NCBI GenBank assembly: GCA_032622095.1
Contig: CP136064.1
Span: forward strand, 1,362,001 to 1,426,000
DNA: 64,000 bases
From: Siphonodentalium dalli
Taxonomy: Eukaryota; Mollusca; Scaphopoda; Gadilida; Siphonodentaliidae
Reading direction: 5' to 3'
The position numbers and the translations under genes are program-made. Under the pieces are notes generated by a model. It searched no databases. It was not told the DNA's origin and saw only the letters and a list, made by a program, of their open reading frames with translations. This document shows, one piece after another, positions 22,371-36,797 of this stretch; within the stretch, counting starts at the first letter, position 1; each line of letters starts with the position of its first letter.

Positions 22371-25347
22371 ATGGTGGAGTACGGTTGGATATTTTCAATT
22401 TTGCGCATGTTTCTCCATACCGCGCCATGTCAAATCTAGCCATATCCGAATCGGGTTGTCATTTACAATGACTGCAGAAAATAAATATCTTCATGTTGGA
22501 ATGCAAATGTATGTTTAAAGGAACAGATGTATCTCAACTTAAAGGAACATAGGTAACACAGTCACCAACTTAAAGAGGTGTCTGATTTAGACTAGTTCAA
22601 TGGTGGAGTACGGTTGGATATTTTCTATTTGGCGCATGTTTCTCCATACCGCGCCATGTCAAATCTGGCCCTATCCGATTCGGGTTGTCATTTACAATGA
22701 CTGCAGAAAATATATATCTTCATGGTGGAATGCAAATGTATGTTTAAAGAAACAGATGTATCTCAACTTAAAGGGACATAAGTAGCACAGTCACCAACTT
22801 TAAGGGGTATCTGCTATAGACTGGTTCCATGGTGGAGTACTGTTGGATATTTTCAATTTGGCGCATGTTTCTCCCTACCGCGCCATGTCAAATCTGGCCA
22901 TATCCGAATCGGGTTGTCATTTACAATGACTACAGAAAATAAATATCTTCATGTTGGAATGCAAATGTATGTTTAAAGGAACAGATGTATCTCAACTTAA
23001 AGGGACATAAGTAACACAGTCACCAACTTTAAGGGGTATCTGCTATAGACTGGTTCCATGGTGGAGTACGGTTGGATATTTTCAATTTGGCGCATGTTTT
23101 TCCATACCGCGCCATGTCAAATCTGGCCATATCCGAATCGGGTTGTCATTTACAATGACTACAGATAATAAATATCTTCATGTTGGAAAGCAAATGTATG
23201 TTTAAAGGAACAGATGTATCTCAACTTAAAGGGACATAAGTAACACAGTCACCAACTTAAAGGGGTATCTGCTATAGACTGGTTCCATGGTGGAGTACGG
23301 TTGGAAATTTTCAATTTGGCGCATGTTTCTCCATACCGCGCCATGTCAAATCTGGCCATATCCGAATCGGGTTGTCATTTACAATAACTGCAGAAAATAT
23401 ATATCTTCATGGTCGAATGCAAATGTATGTTTAAAGGAACAGATGTATCTCAACTTAAAGGGACATAAGTAACACAGTCACCAACTTAAAGGGGTATCTG
23501 CTATAGACTGGTTCCATGGTGGAGTACGGTTGGATATTTTCAATTTGGTGCATGTTTCTCCATACCGCGCCATGTCAAATCTGGCCATATCCGAATCGGG
23601 TTGTCATTTACAATGACTACAGAAAATAAATATCTTCATGTTGGAATGCAAATGTATGTTTAAAGAAACAGATGTATCTCAACTTAAAGGGACATAAGTA
23701 ACACAGTCACCAACTTTAAGGGGTATCTGCTATAGACTGGTTCCATGGTGGAGTACTGTTGGATATTTTTAATTTGGCGCATGTTTCTCCCTACCGCGCC
23801 ATGTCAAATCTGGCCATATCCGAATCGGGTTGTCATTTACAATGACTGCAGAAAATATATATCTTCATGGTGGAATGCAAATGTATGTTTAAAGGAACAG
23901 ATGTATCTCAACTTAAAGGGACATAAGTAACACAGTCACCAACTTTAAGGGGTATCTGCTATAGACTGGTTCCATGGTGGAGTACGGTTGGATATTTTCA
24001 ATTTGGCGCATGTTTCTCCATACCGCGCCATGTCAAATCTGGCCATATCCGAATCGGGTTGTCATTTACAATGACTGCAGAAAATATATATCTTCATGTT
24101 GGAATGCAAATGAATGTTTAAAGGAACAGATGTATCTCAACTTAAAGGGACATAAGTAACACCGTCACCAACTTTAAGGGGTATCTGCTATAGACTGGTT
24201 ACATGGTGGAGTACGGTTGGATATTTTCAATTTTGCGCATGTTTCTCCATACCGCGCCATGTCAAATCTAGCCATATCCGAATCGGGTTGTCATTTACAA
24301 TGACTGCAGAAAATAAATATCTTCATGTTGGAATGCAAATGTATGTTTAAAGGAACAGATGTATCTCAACTTAAAGGAACATAGGTAACACAGTCACCAA
24401 CTTAAAGAGGTGTCTGATTTAGACTGGTTCAATGGTGGAGTACGGTTGGATATTTTCTATTTGGCGCATGTTTCTCCATACCGCGCCATGTCAAATCTGG
24501 CCCTATCCGATTCGGGTTGTCATTTACAATGACTGCAGAAAATATATATCTTCATGGTGGAATGCAAATGTATGTTTAAAGAAACAGATGTATCTCAACT
24601 TAAAGGGACATAAGTAGCACAGTCACCAACTTTAAGGGGTATCTGCTATAGACTGGTTCCATGGTGGAGTACTGTTGGATATTTTCAATTTGGCGCATGT
24701 TTCTCCCTACCGCGCCATGTCAAATCTGGCCATATCCGAATCGGGTTGTCATTTACAATGACTACAGAAAATAAATATCTTCATGTTGGAATGCAAATGT
24801 ATGTTTAAAGGAACAGATGTATCTCAACTTAAAGGGACATAAGTAACACAGTCACCAACTTTAAGGGGTATCTGCTATAGACTGGTTCCATGGTGGAGTA
24901 CGGTTGGATATTTTCAATTTGGCGCATGTTTTTCCATACCGCGCCATGTCAAATCTTGCCATATCCGAATCGGGTTGTCATTTACAATGACTACAGATAA
25001 TAAATATCTTCATGTTGGAAAGCAAATGTATGTTTAAAGGAACAGATGTATCTCAACTTAAAGGGACATAAGTAACACAGTCACCAACTTAAAGGGGTAT
25101 CTGCTATAGACTGGTTCCATGGTGGAGTACGGTTGGAAATTTTCAATTTGGCGCATGTTTCTCCATACCGCGCCATGTCAAATCTGGCCATATCCGAATC
25201 GGGTTGTCATTTACAATAACTGCAGAAAATATATATCTTCATGGTGGAATGCAAATGTATGTTTAAAGGAACAGATGTATCTCAACTTAAAGGGACATAA
25301 GTAACACAGTCACCAACTTTAAGGGGTATCTGCTATAGACTGGTTCC
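22371..25347. repeat. 8-monomer duplication nested in the 31-mer
   Basis: Units 22371, 22600, 22829, 23058 and 23287 (ttacatgg with ctagcc; ccgattcg; tactgttgg; gtttttcc with acagataat; ggaaattttc) recur at 24203, 24432, 24661, 24890 and 25119, offset 1,832 = 8 x 229. In the first copy a ggtgcatg unit (23516) separates the ggaaatt unit from the next tactgttgg unit; in the second it is missing. The offset then drops to 1,603. The whole arrangement is repeated in the second 31-mer. Confidence 0.92.
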
Positions 25348-27408
25348 ATGGTGGAGTACTGTTGGATATTTTTAATTTGGCGCATGTTTCTCCCTACCGC
25401 GCCATGTCAAATCTGGCCATATCCGAATCGGGTTGTCATTTACAATGACTGCAGAAAATATATATCTTCATGGTGGAATGCAAATGTATGTTTAAAGGAA
25501 CAGATGTATCTCAACTTAAAGGGACATAAGTAACACAGTCACCAACTTTAAGGGGTATCTGCTATAGACTGGTTCCATGGTGGAGTACGGTTGGATATTT
25601 TCAATTTGGCGCATGTTTCTCCATACCGCGCCATGTCAAATCTGGCCATATCCGAATCGGGTTGTCATTTACAATGACTGCAGAAAATATATATCTTCAT
25701 GTTGGAATGCAAATGAATGTTTAATGGAACAGATGTATCTCAACTTAAAGGGACATAAGTAACACCGTCACCAACTTTAAGGGGTATCTGCTATAGACTG
25801 GTTACATGGTGGAGTACGGTTGGATATTTTCAATTTTGCGCATGTTTCTCCATACCGCGCCATGTCAAATCTGGCCATATCCGAATCGGGTTGTCATTTA
25901 CAATGACTGCAGAAAATAAATATCTTCATGTTGGAATGCAAATGTATGTTTAAAGGAACAGATGTATCTCAACTTAAAGGGACATAAGTAACACAGTCAC
26001 CAACTTTAAGGGGTATCTGCTATAGACTGGTTCCATGGTGGAGTACGGTTGGATATTTACTATTTGGCGCATGTTTCTCCATACCGCGCCATGTCAAATC
26101 TGGCCATATCCGAATCGGGTTGTCATTTACAATGACTACAGAAAATAAATATCTTCATGTTGGAATGCAAATGTATGTTTAAAGGAAGAGATGTATCTCA
26201 ACTTAAAGGGACATAAGTAACACCGTCACCAACTTTAAGGGGTATCTGCTATAGACTGGTTCCATGGTGGAGTACTGTTGCATATTTTCAATTTGGCGCA
26301 TGTTTTTCCATACCGCGCCATGTCAAATCTGGCCATATCCGAATCGGGTTGTCATTTTCAATGACTACAGAAAATAAATATCTTCATGTTGGAATGCAAA
26401 TGTATGTTTAAAGGAACAGATGTATCTCAACTTAAAGGGACATAAGTAACACAGTCACCAACTTAAAGGGGTATCTGCTATAGACTGGTTCCATGGTGGA
26501 GTACGGTTGGATATTTTCAATTTGGCGCATGTTTCTCCATACCGCGCCATGTCAAATCTGGCCATATCCGAATCGGGTTGTCATTTACAATGACTGCAGA
26601 AAATATATATCTTCATGGTGGAATGCAAATGTATGTTTAAAGGAACAGATGTATCTCAACTTAAAGGGACATAAGTAACACAGTCACCAACTTAAAGGGG
26701 TATCTGCTATAGACTGGTTCCATGGTGGAGTACGGTTGGATATTTTCAATTTGGCGCATGTTTCTCCATACCGCGCCATGTCAAATCTGGCCCTATCCGA
26801 ATCGGGTTGTCATTTACCATGACTGCAGAAAATATATATCTTCATGGTGGAATGCAAATGTATGTTTAAAGGAACAGATGTATCTCAACTTAAAGGGACA
26901 TAAGTAACACAGTCACCAACTTTAAGGGGTATCTGCTATAGACTGGTTCCATGGTGGAGTACGGTTGGATATTTTCAATTTGGAGCATGTTTCTCCATAC
27001 CGCGCCATGTCAAATCTGGCCATATCCGAATCGGGTTGTCATTTACAATGACTGCAGAAAATAAATATCTTCATGTTGGAATGCAAATGAATGTTTGAAG
27101 GAACAGATGTATCTCAACTTAAAGGGACATAAGTAACACCGTCACCAACTTTAAGGGGTATCTGCTATAGACTGGTTACATGGTGGAGTAAGGTTGGATA
27201 TTTTCAATTTTGCGCATGTTTCTCCATACCGCGCCATGTCAAATCTGGCCATATCCGAATCGGGTTGTCATTTACAATGACTACAGAAAATAAATATCTT
27301 CATGTTGGAATGCAAATGTATGTTTAAAGGAACAGATGTATCTCAACTTAAAGGGACATAAGTAACACAGTCACCAACTTAAAGGGGTATCTGCTATAGA
27401 CTGGTTCC
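25119..27408. repeat. 10-mer higher-order repeat, isolated copy
   Basis: Ten units: ggaaatt (25119), tactgttgg/tttttaattt (25348), gaatgtttaatgg (25577), ttacatgg/ttttgcg (25806), tttactattt/ggaagag (26035), ttgcatattt/ttttcaatg (26264), standard (26493), taccatgac (26722), ggagcatg/gtttgaagg (26951), ttacatgg/gtaagg (27180). A further ggaaatt unit follows at 27409, as if another copy had begun and been truncated by the 31-mer junction. Confidence 0.93.
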
Positions 27409-27866
27409 ATGGTGGAGTACGGTTGGAAATTTTCAATTTGGCGCATGTTTCTCCATACCGCGCCATGTCAAATCTGGCCATATCCGAATCGGGTTGTCAT
27501 TTACAATAACTGCAGAAAATATATATCTTCATGGTGGAATGCAAATGTATGTTTAAAGGAACAGATGTATCTCAACTTAAAGGGACATAAGTAACACAGT
27601 CACCAACTTTAAGGGGTATCTGCTATAGACTGGTTACATGGTGGAGTAAGGTTGGATATTTTCAATTTTGCGCATGTTTCTCCATACCGCGCCATGTCAA
27701 ATCTGGCCATATCCGAATCGGGTTGTCATTTACAATGACTACAGAAAATAAATATCTTCATGTTGGAATGCAAATGTATGTTTAAAGGAACAGATGTATC
27801 TCAACTTAAAGGGACATAAGTAACACAGTCACCAACTTAAAGGGGTATCTGCTATAGACTTGTTCC

Positions 27867-30800
27867 ATGGTGGAGTACGGTTGGATATTTTCAATTTGGC
27901 GCATGTTTCTCCATACCGCGCCATGTCAAATCTGGCCATATCCGAATCGGGTTGTCATTTACAATGACTACAGAAAAGAAATATCTTCATGTTGGAAAGC
28001 AAATGTATGTTTAAAGGAACAGATGTATCTCAACTTAAAGGGACATAAGTAACACAGTCACCAGCTTAAAGGGGTATCTGCTATAGACTGGTTCCATGGT
28101 GGAGTACGGTTGGATATTTTCAATTTGGTGCATGTTTCTCCATACCGCGCCATGTCAAATCTGGCCCTATCCGAATCGGGTTGTCATTTACAATGACTGC
28201 AGAAAATATATATCTTCATGGTAGAATGCAAATGTATGTTTAAAGGAACAGATGTATCTCAACTTAAAGGGACATAAGTAACACAGTCACCAACTTTAAG
28301 GGGTATCTGCTATAGACTGGTTCCATGGTGGAGTACGGTTGGATATTTTCTATTTGGCGCATGTTTCTCCATACCGCGCCATGTCAAATCTGGCCATATC
28401 CGAATCGGGTTGTCATTTACAATGACTACAGAAAATTAATATCTTCATGTTGGAATGCAAATGTATGTTTAAAGAAACAGATGTATCTCAACTTAAAGTG
28501 ACATAAGTAGCACAGTCACCAACTTTAAGGGGTATCTGCTATAGACTGGTTCCATGGTGGAGTACTGTTGGATATTTTCAATTTGGCGCATGTTTCTCCC
28601 TACCACGCCATGTCAAATCTGGCCATATCCGAATCGGGTTGTCATTTACAATGACTACAGAAAATAAATATCTTCATGTTGGAATGCAAATGTATGTTTA
28701 AAGGAACAGATGTATCTCAACTTAAAGGGACATAAGTAACACAGTCACCAACTTAAAGGGGTATCTGCTATAGACTGGTTCCATGGTGGAGTACGGTTGG
28801 ATATTTTCAATTTGGCGCATGTTTCTCCATACCGCGCCATGTCAAATCTGGCCATATCCGAATCGGGTTGTCATTTACAATGACTGCAGAAAATATATAT
28901 TTTCATGGTGGAATGCAAATGTATGTTTAAAGGAACAGATGTATCTCAACTTAAAGGGACATAAGTAACACAGTCACCAACTTAAAGGGGTATCTGCTAT
29001 AGACTGGTTCCATGGTGGAGTACGGTTGGATATTTTCAATTTGGCGCATGTTTCTCCATACCGCGCCATGTCAAATCTGGCCCTATCCGAATCGGGTTGT
29101 CATTTACAATGACTGCAGAAAATATATATCTTCATGATGGAATGCAAATGTATGTTTAAAGGAACAGATGTATCTCAACTTAAAGGGACATAAGTAACAC
29201 CGTCACCAACTTTAAGGGATATCTGCTATAGACTGGTTACATGGTGGAGTACGGTTGGATATTTGCAATTTTGCGCATGTTTCTCCATACCGCGCCATGT
29301 CAAATCTGGCCATATCCGAATCGGGTTGTCATTTACAATGACTGCAGAAAATATATATCTTCATGTTGGAATGCAAATGTATGTTTAAAGGAACAGATGT
29401 ATCTCAACTTAAAGGGACATAAGTAACACAGTCACCAACTTTAAGGGGTATCTGCTATAGACTGGTTACATGGTGGAGTACGGTTGGATATTTTCAATTT
29501 TGCGCATGTTTCTCCATACCGCGCCATGTCAAATCTAGCCATATCCGAATCGGGTTGTCATTTACAATGACTGCAGAAAATAAATATCTTCATGTTGGAA
29601 TGCAAATGTATGTTTAAAGGAACAGATGTATCTCAACTTAAAGGAACATAGGTAACACAGTCACCAACTTAAAGAGGTGTCTGATTTAGACTAGTTCAAT
29701 GGTGGAGTACGGTTGGATATTTTCTATTTGGCGCATGTTTCTCCATACCGCGCCATGTCAAATCTGGCCCTATCCGATTCGGGTTGTCATTTACAATGAC
29801 TGCAGAAAATATATATCTTCATGGTGGAATGCAAATGTATGTTTAAAGAAACAGATGTATCTCAACTTAAAGGGACATAAGTAGCACAGTCACCAACTTT
29901 AAGGGGTATCTGCTATAGACTGGTTCCATGGTGGAGTACTGTTGGATATTTTCAATTTGGCGCATGTTTCTCCCTACCGCGCCATGTCAAATCTGGCCAT
30001 ATCCGAATCGGGTTGTCATTTACAATGACTACAGAAAATAAATATCTTCATGTTGGAATGCAAATGTATGTTTAAAGGAACAGATGTATCTCAACTTAAA
30101 GGGACATAAGTAACACAGTCACCAACTTTAAGGGGTATCTGCTATAGACTGGTTCCATGGTGGAGTACGGTTGGATATTTTCAATTTGGCGCATGTTTTT
30201 CCATACCGCGCCATGTCAAATCTGGCCATATCCGAATCGGGTTGTCATTTACAATGACTACAGATAATAAATATCTTCATGTTGGAAAGCAAATGTATGT
30301 TTAAAGGAACAGATGTATCTCAACTTAAAGGGACATAAGTAACACAGTCACCAACTTAAAGGGGTATCTGCTATAGACTGGTTCCATGGTGGAGTACGGT
30401 TGGAAATTTTCAATTTGGCGCATGTTTCTCCATACCGCGCCATGTCAAATCTGGCCATATCCGAATCGGGTTGTCATTTACAATAACTGCAGAAAATATA
30501 TATCTTCATGGTCGAATGCAAATGTATGTTTAAAGGAACAGATGTATCTCAACTTAAAGGGACATAAGTAACACAGTCACCAACTTAAAGGGGTATCTGC
30601 TATAGACTGGTTCCATGGTGGAGTACGGTTGGATATTTTCAATTTGGTGCATGTTTCTCCATACCGCGCCATGTCAAATCTGGCCATATCCGAATCGGGT
30701 TGTCATTTACAATGACTACAGAAAATAAATATCTTCATGTTGGAATGCAAATGTATGTTTAAAGAAACAGATGTATCTCAACTTAAAGGGACATAAGTAA

Positions 30801-33800
30801 CACAGTCACCAACTTTAAGGGGTATCTGCTATAGACTGGTTCCATGGTGGAGTACTGTTGGATATTTTTAATTTGGCGCATGTTTCTCCCTACCGCGCCA
30901 TGTCAAATCTGGCCATATCCGAATCGGGTTGTCATTTACAATGACTGCAGAAAATATATATCTTCATGGTGGAATGCAAATGTATGTTTAAAGGAACAGA
31001 TGTATCTCAACTTAAAGGGACATAAGTAACACAGTCACCAACTTTAAGGGGTATCTGCTATAGACTGGTTCCATGGTGGAGTACGGTTGGATATTTTCAA
31101 TTTGGCGCATGTTTCTCCATACCGCGCCATGTCAAATCTGGCCATATCCGAATCGGGTTGTCATTTACAATGACTGCAGAAAATATATATCTTCATGTTG
31201 GAATGCAAATGAATGTTTAAAGGAACAGATGTATCTCAACTTAAAGGGACATAAGTAACACCGTCACCAACTTTAAGGGGTATCTGCTATAGACTGGTTA
31301 CATGGTGGAGTACGGTTGGATATTTTCAATTTTGCGCATGTTTCTCCATACCGCGCCATGTCAAATCTAGCCATATCCGAATCGGGTTGTCATTTACAAT
31401 GACTGCAGAAAATAAATATCTTCATGTTGGAATGCAAATGTATGTTTAAAGGAACAGATGTATCTCAACTTAAAGGAACATAGGTAACACAGTCACCAAC
31501 TTAAAGAGGTGTCTGATTTAGACTGGTTCAATGGTGGAGTACGGTTGGATATTTTCTATTTGGCGCATGTTTCTCCATACCGCGCCATGTCAAATCTGGC
31601 CCTATCCGATTCGGGTTGTCATTTACAATGACTGCAGAAAATATATATCTTCATGGTGGAATGCAAATGTATGTTTAAAGAAACAGATGTATCTCAACTT
31701 AAAGGGACATAAGTAGCACAGTCACCAACTTTAAGGGGTATCTGCTATAGACTGGTTCCATGGTGGAGTACTGTTGGATATTTTCAATTTGGCGCATGTT
31801 TCTCCCTACCGCGCCATGTCAAATCTGGCCATATCCGAATCGGGTTGTCATTTACAATGACTACAGAAAATAAATATCTTCATGTTGGAATGCAAATGTA
31901 TGTTTAAAGGAACAGATGTATCTCAACTTAAAGGGACATAAGTAACACAGTCACCAACTTTAAGGGGTATCTGCTATAGACTGGTTCCATGGTGGAGTAC
32001 GGTTGGATATTTTCAATTTGGCGCATGTTTTTCCATACCGCGCCATGTCAAATCTTGCCATATCCGAATCGGGTTGTCATTTACAATGACTACAGATAAT
32101 AAATATCTTCATGTTGGAAAGCAAATGTATGTTTAAAGGAACAGATGTATCTCAACTTAAAGGGACATAAGTAACACAGTCACCAACTTAAAGGGGTATC
32201 TGCTATAGACTGGTTCCATGGTGGAGTACGGTTGGAAATTTTCAATTTGGCGCATGTTTCTCCATACCGCGCCATGTCAAATCTGGCCATATCCGAATCG
32301 GGTTGTCATTTACAATAACTGCAGAAAATATATATCTTCATGGTGGAATGCAAATGTATGTTTAAAGGAACAGATGTATCTCAACTTAAAGGGACATAAG
32401 TAACACAGTCACCAACTTTAAGGGGTATCTGCTATAGACTGGTTCCATGGTGGAGTACTGTTGGATATTTTTAATTTGGCGCATGTTTCTCCCTACCGCG
32501 CCATGTCAAATCTGGCCATATCCGAATCGGGTTGTCATTTACAATGACTGCAGAAAATATATATCTTCATGGTGGAATGCAAATGTATGTTTAAAGGAAC
32601 AGATGTATCTCAACTTAAAGGGACATAAGTAACACAGTCACCAACTTTAAGGGGTATCTGCTATAGACTGGTTCCATGGTGGAGTACGGTTGGATATTTT
32701 CAATTTGGCGCATGTTTCTCCATACCGCGCCATGTCAAATCTGGCCATATCCGAATCGGGTTGTCATTTACAATGACTGCAGAAAATATATATCTTCATG
32801 TTGGAATGCAAATGAATGTTTAATGGAACAGATGTATCTCAACTTAAAGGGACATAAGTAACACCGTCACCAACTTTAAGGGGTATCTGCTATAGACTGG
32901 TTACATGGTGGAGTACGGTTGGATATTTTCAATTTTGCGCATGTTTCTCCATACCGCGCCATGTCAAATCTGGCCATATCCGAATCGGGTTGTCATTTAC
33001 AATGACTGCAGAAAATAAATATCTTCATGTTGGAATGCAAATGTATGTTTAAAGGAACAGATGTATCTCAACTTAAAGGGACATAAGTAACACAGTCACC
33101 AACTTTAAGGGGTATCTGCTATAGACTGGTTCCATGGTGGAGTACGGTTGGATATTTACTATTTGGCGCATGTTTCTCCATACCGCGCCATGTCAAATCT
33201 GGCCATATCCGAATCGGGTTGTCATTTACAATGACTACAGAAAATAAATATCTTCATGTTGGAATGCAAATGTATGTTTAAAGGAAGAGATGTATCTCAA
33301 CTTAAAGGGACATAAGTAACACCGTCACCAACTTTAAGGGGTATCTGCTATAGACTGGTTCCATGGTGGAGTACTGTTGCATATTTTCAATTTGGCGCAT
33401 GTTTTTCCATACCGCGCCATGTCAAATCTGGCCATATCCGAATCGGGTTGTCATTTTCAATGACTACAGAAAATAAATATCTTCATGTTGGAATGCAAAT
33501 GTATGTTTAAAGGAACAGATGTATCTCAACTTAAAGGGACATAAGTAACACAGTCACCAACTTAAAGGGGTATCTGCTATAGACTGGTTCCATGGTGGAG
33601 TACGGTTGGATATTTTCAATTTGGCGCATGTTTCTCCATACCGCGCCATGTCAAATCTGGCCATATCCGAATCGGGTTGTCATTTACAATGACTGCAGAA
33701 AATATATATCTTCATGGTGGAATGCAAATGTATGTTTAAAGGAACAGATGTATCTCAACTTAAAGGGACATAAGTAACACAGTCACCAACTTAAAGGGGT

Positions 33801-34736
33801 ATCTGCTATAGACTGGTTCCATGGTGGAGTACGGTTGGATATTTTCAATTTGGCGCATGTTTCTCCATACCGCGCCATGTCAAATCTGGCCCTATCCGAA
33901 TCGGGTTGTCATTTACCATGACTGCAGAAAATATATATCTTCATGGTGGAATGCAAATGTATGTTTAAAGGAACAGATGTATCTCAACTTAAAGGGACAT
34001 AAGTAACACAGTCACCAACTTTAAGGGGTATCTGCTATAGACTGGTTCCATGGTGGAGTACGGTTGGATATTTTCAATTTGGAGCATGTTTCTCCATACC
34101 GCGCCATGTCAAATCTGGCCATATCCGAATCGGGTTGTCATTTACAATGACTGCAGAAAATAAATATCTTCATGTTGGAATGCAAATGAATGTTTGAAGG
34201 AACAGATGTATCTCAACTTAAAGGGACATAAGTAACACCGTCACCAACTTTAAGGGGTATCTGCTATAGACTGGTTACATGGTGGAGTAAGGTTGGATAT
34301 TTTCAATTTTGCGCATGTTTCTCCATACCGCGCCATGTCAAATCTGGCCATATCCGAATCGGGTTGTCATTTACAATGACTACAGAAAATAAATATCTTC
34401 ATGTTGGAATGCAAATGTATGTTTAAAGGAACAGATGTATCTCAACTTAAAGGGACATAAGTAACACAGTCACCAACTTAAAGGGGTATCTGCTATAGAC
34501 TGGTTCCATGGTGGAGTACGGTTGGAAATTTTCAATTTGGCGCATGTTTCTCCATACCGCGCCATGTCAAATCTGGCCATATCCGAATCGGGTTGTCATT
34601 TACAATAACTGCAGAAAATATATATCTTCATGGTGGAATGCAAATGTATGTTTAAAGGAACAGATGTATCTCAACTTAAAGGGACATAAGTAACACAGTC
34701 ACCAACTTTAAGGGGTATCTGCTATAGACTGGTTCC
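27867..34736. repeat. 31-mer higher-order repeat, copy 2 (matching 30 monomers)
   Basis: Matches 20768-27637 unit for unit at constant offset 7,099. I noticed no differences but did not align every base. At 34737 the match breaks: a tactgttgg unit continues the 10-mer instead of the gtaagg unit found at 27638. The nested 8-mer duplication and the 10-mer are carried along intact. Confidence 0.95.
32218..34507. repeat. 10-mer higher-order repeat, tandem copy 1 (2,290 bp)
   Basis: Copy of 25119-27408 brought here by the 31-mer duplication, then itself followed directly by another copy. Same ten markers in the same order and exactly 10 x 229 bp. Confidence 0.95.
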
Positions 34737-36797
34737 ATGGTGGAGTACTGTTGGATATTTTTAATTTGGCGCATGTTTCTCCCTACCGCGCCATGTCAAA
34801 TCTGGCCATATCCGAATCGGGTTGTCATTTACAATGACTGCAGAAAATATATATCTTCATGGTGGAATGCAAATGTATGTTTAAAGGAACAGATGTATCT
34901 CAACTTAAAGGGACATAAGTAACACAGTCACCAACTTTAAGGGGTATCTGCTATAGACTGGTTCCATGGTGGAGTACGGTTGGATATTTTCAATTTGGCG
35001 CATGTTTCTCCATACCGCGCCATGTCAAATCTGGCCATATCCGAATCGGGTTGTCATTTACAATGACTGCAGAAAATATATATCTTCATGTTGGAATGCA
35101 AATGAATGTTTAATGGAACAGATGTATCTCAACTTAAAGGGACATAAGTAACACCGTCACCAACTTTAAGGGGTATCTGCTATAGACTGGTTACATGGTG
35201 GAGTACGGTTGGATATTTTCAATTTTGCGCATGTTTCTCCATACCGCGCCATGTCAAATCTGGCCATATCCGAATCGGGTTGTCATTTACAATGACTGCA
35301 GAAAATAAATATCTTCATGTTGGAATGCAAATGTATGTTTAAAGGAACAGATGTATCTCAACTTAAAGGGACATAAGTAACACAGTCACCAACTTTAAGG
35401 GGTATCTGCTATAGACTGGTTCCATGGTGGAGTACGGTTGGATATTTACTATTTGGCGCATGTTTCTCCATACCGCGCCATGTCAAATCTGGCCATATCC
35501 GAATCGGGTTGTCATTTACAATGACTACAGAAAATAAATATCTTCATGTTGGAATGCAAATGTATGTTTAAAGGAAGAGATGTATCTCAACTTAAAGGGA
35601 CATAAGTAACACCGTCACCAACTTTAAGGGGTATCTGCTATAGACTGGTTCCATGGTGGAGTACTGTTGCATATTTTCAATTTGGCGCATGTTTTTCCAT
35701 ACCGCGCCATGTCAAATCTGGCCATATCCGAATCGGGTTGTCATTTTCAATGACTACAGAAAATAAATATCTTCATGTTGGAATGCAAATGTATGTTTAA
35801 AGGAACAGATGTATCTCAACTTAAAGGGACATAAGTAACACAGTCACCAACTTAAAGGGGTATCTGCTATAGACTGGTTCCATGGTGGAGTACGGTTGGA
35901 TATTTTCAATTTGGCGCATGTTTCTCCATACCGCGCCATGTCAAATCTGGCCATATCCGAATCGGGTTGTCATTTACAATGACTGCAGAAAATATATATC
36001 TTCATGGTGGAATGCAAATGTATGTTTAAAGGAACAGATGTATCTCAACTTAAAGGGACATAAGTAACACAGTCACCAACTTAAAGGGGTATCTGCTATA
36101 GACTGGTTCCATGGTGGAGTACGGTTGGATATTTTCAATTTGGCGCATGTTTCTCCATACCGCGCCATGTCAAATCTGGCCCTATCCGAATCGGGTTGTC
36201 ATTTACCATGACTGCAGAAAATATATATCTTCATGGTGGAATGCAAATGTATGTTTAAAGGAACAGATGTATCTCAACTTAAAGGGACATAAGTAACACA
36301 GTCACCAACTTTAAGGGGTATCTGCTATAGACTGGTTCCATGGTGGAGTACGGTTGGATATTTTCAATTTGGAGCATGTTTCTCCATACCGCGCCATGTC
36401 AAATCTGGCCATATCCGAATCGGGTTGTCATTTACAATGACTGCAGAAAATAAATATCTTCATGTTGGAATGCAAATGAATGTTTGAAGGAACAGATGTA
36501 TCTCAACTTAAAGGGACATAAGTAACACCGTCACCAACTTTAAGGGGTATCTGCTATAGACTGGTTACATGGTGGAGTAAGGTTGGATATTTTCAATTTT
36601 GCGCATGTTTCTCCATACCGCGCCATGTCAAATCTGGCCATATCCGAATCGGGTTGTCATTTACAATGACTACAGAAAATAAATATCTTCATGTTGGAAT
36701 GCAAATGTATGTTTAAAGGAACAGATGTATCTCAACTTAAAGGGACATAAGTAACACAGTCACCAACTTAAAGGGGTATCTGCTATAGACTGGTTCC
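34508..36797. repeat. 10-mer higher-order repeat, tandem copy 2 (2,290 bp)
   Basis: Tandem repeat of 32218-34507. It is not part of the 31-mer, which shows that the 10-mer expanded after, or independently of, the 7.1-kb duplication. The next unit (36798) is a plain TATATA/gttgg monomer rather than ggaaatt, so the 10-mer run ends here. Confidence 0.95.

Larger units (their letters stand above)
20768..27866. repeat. 31-mer higher-order repeat, copy 1 (7,099 bp)
   Basis: Thirty-one monomers with no net indel. Everything from the private gacttgttcc just before 20768 to about 27637 recurs 7,099 bp (31 x 229) downstream. Shared rare markers include ggtagaatgc, acttaaagtgacat, taccacgcc, attttcatgg, gactagttcaatgg, aaatcttgcc, ggaagagatg and ttgcatattttc. 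The last unit (27638, gtaagg) resembles 27180 and is not matched at the end of the second copy. Inside it lie an 8-mer duplication and one 10-mer. Confidence 0.95.

Noticed and set aside
27595-27866. Inversion or foreign insertion at the 31-mer junction
   Set aside because: Orientation and 229-bp register are unchanged across it. The extra unit at 27638 is an ordinary monomer like 27180.
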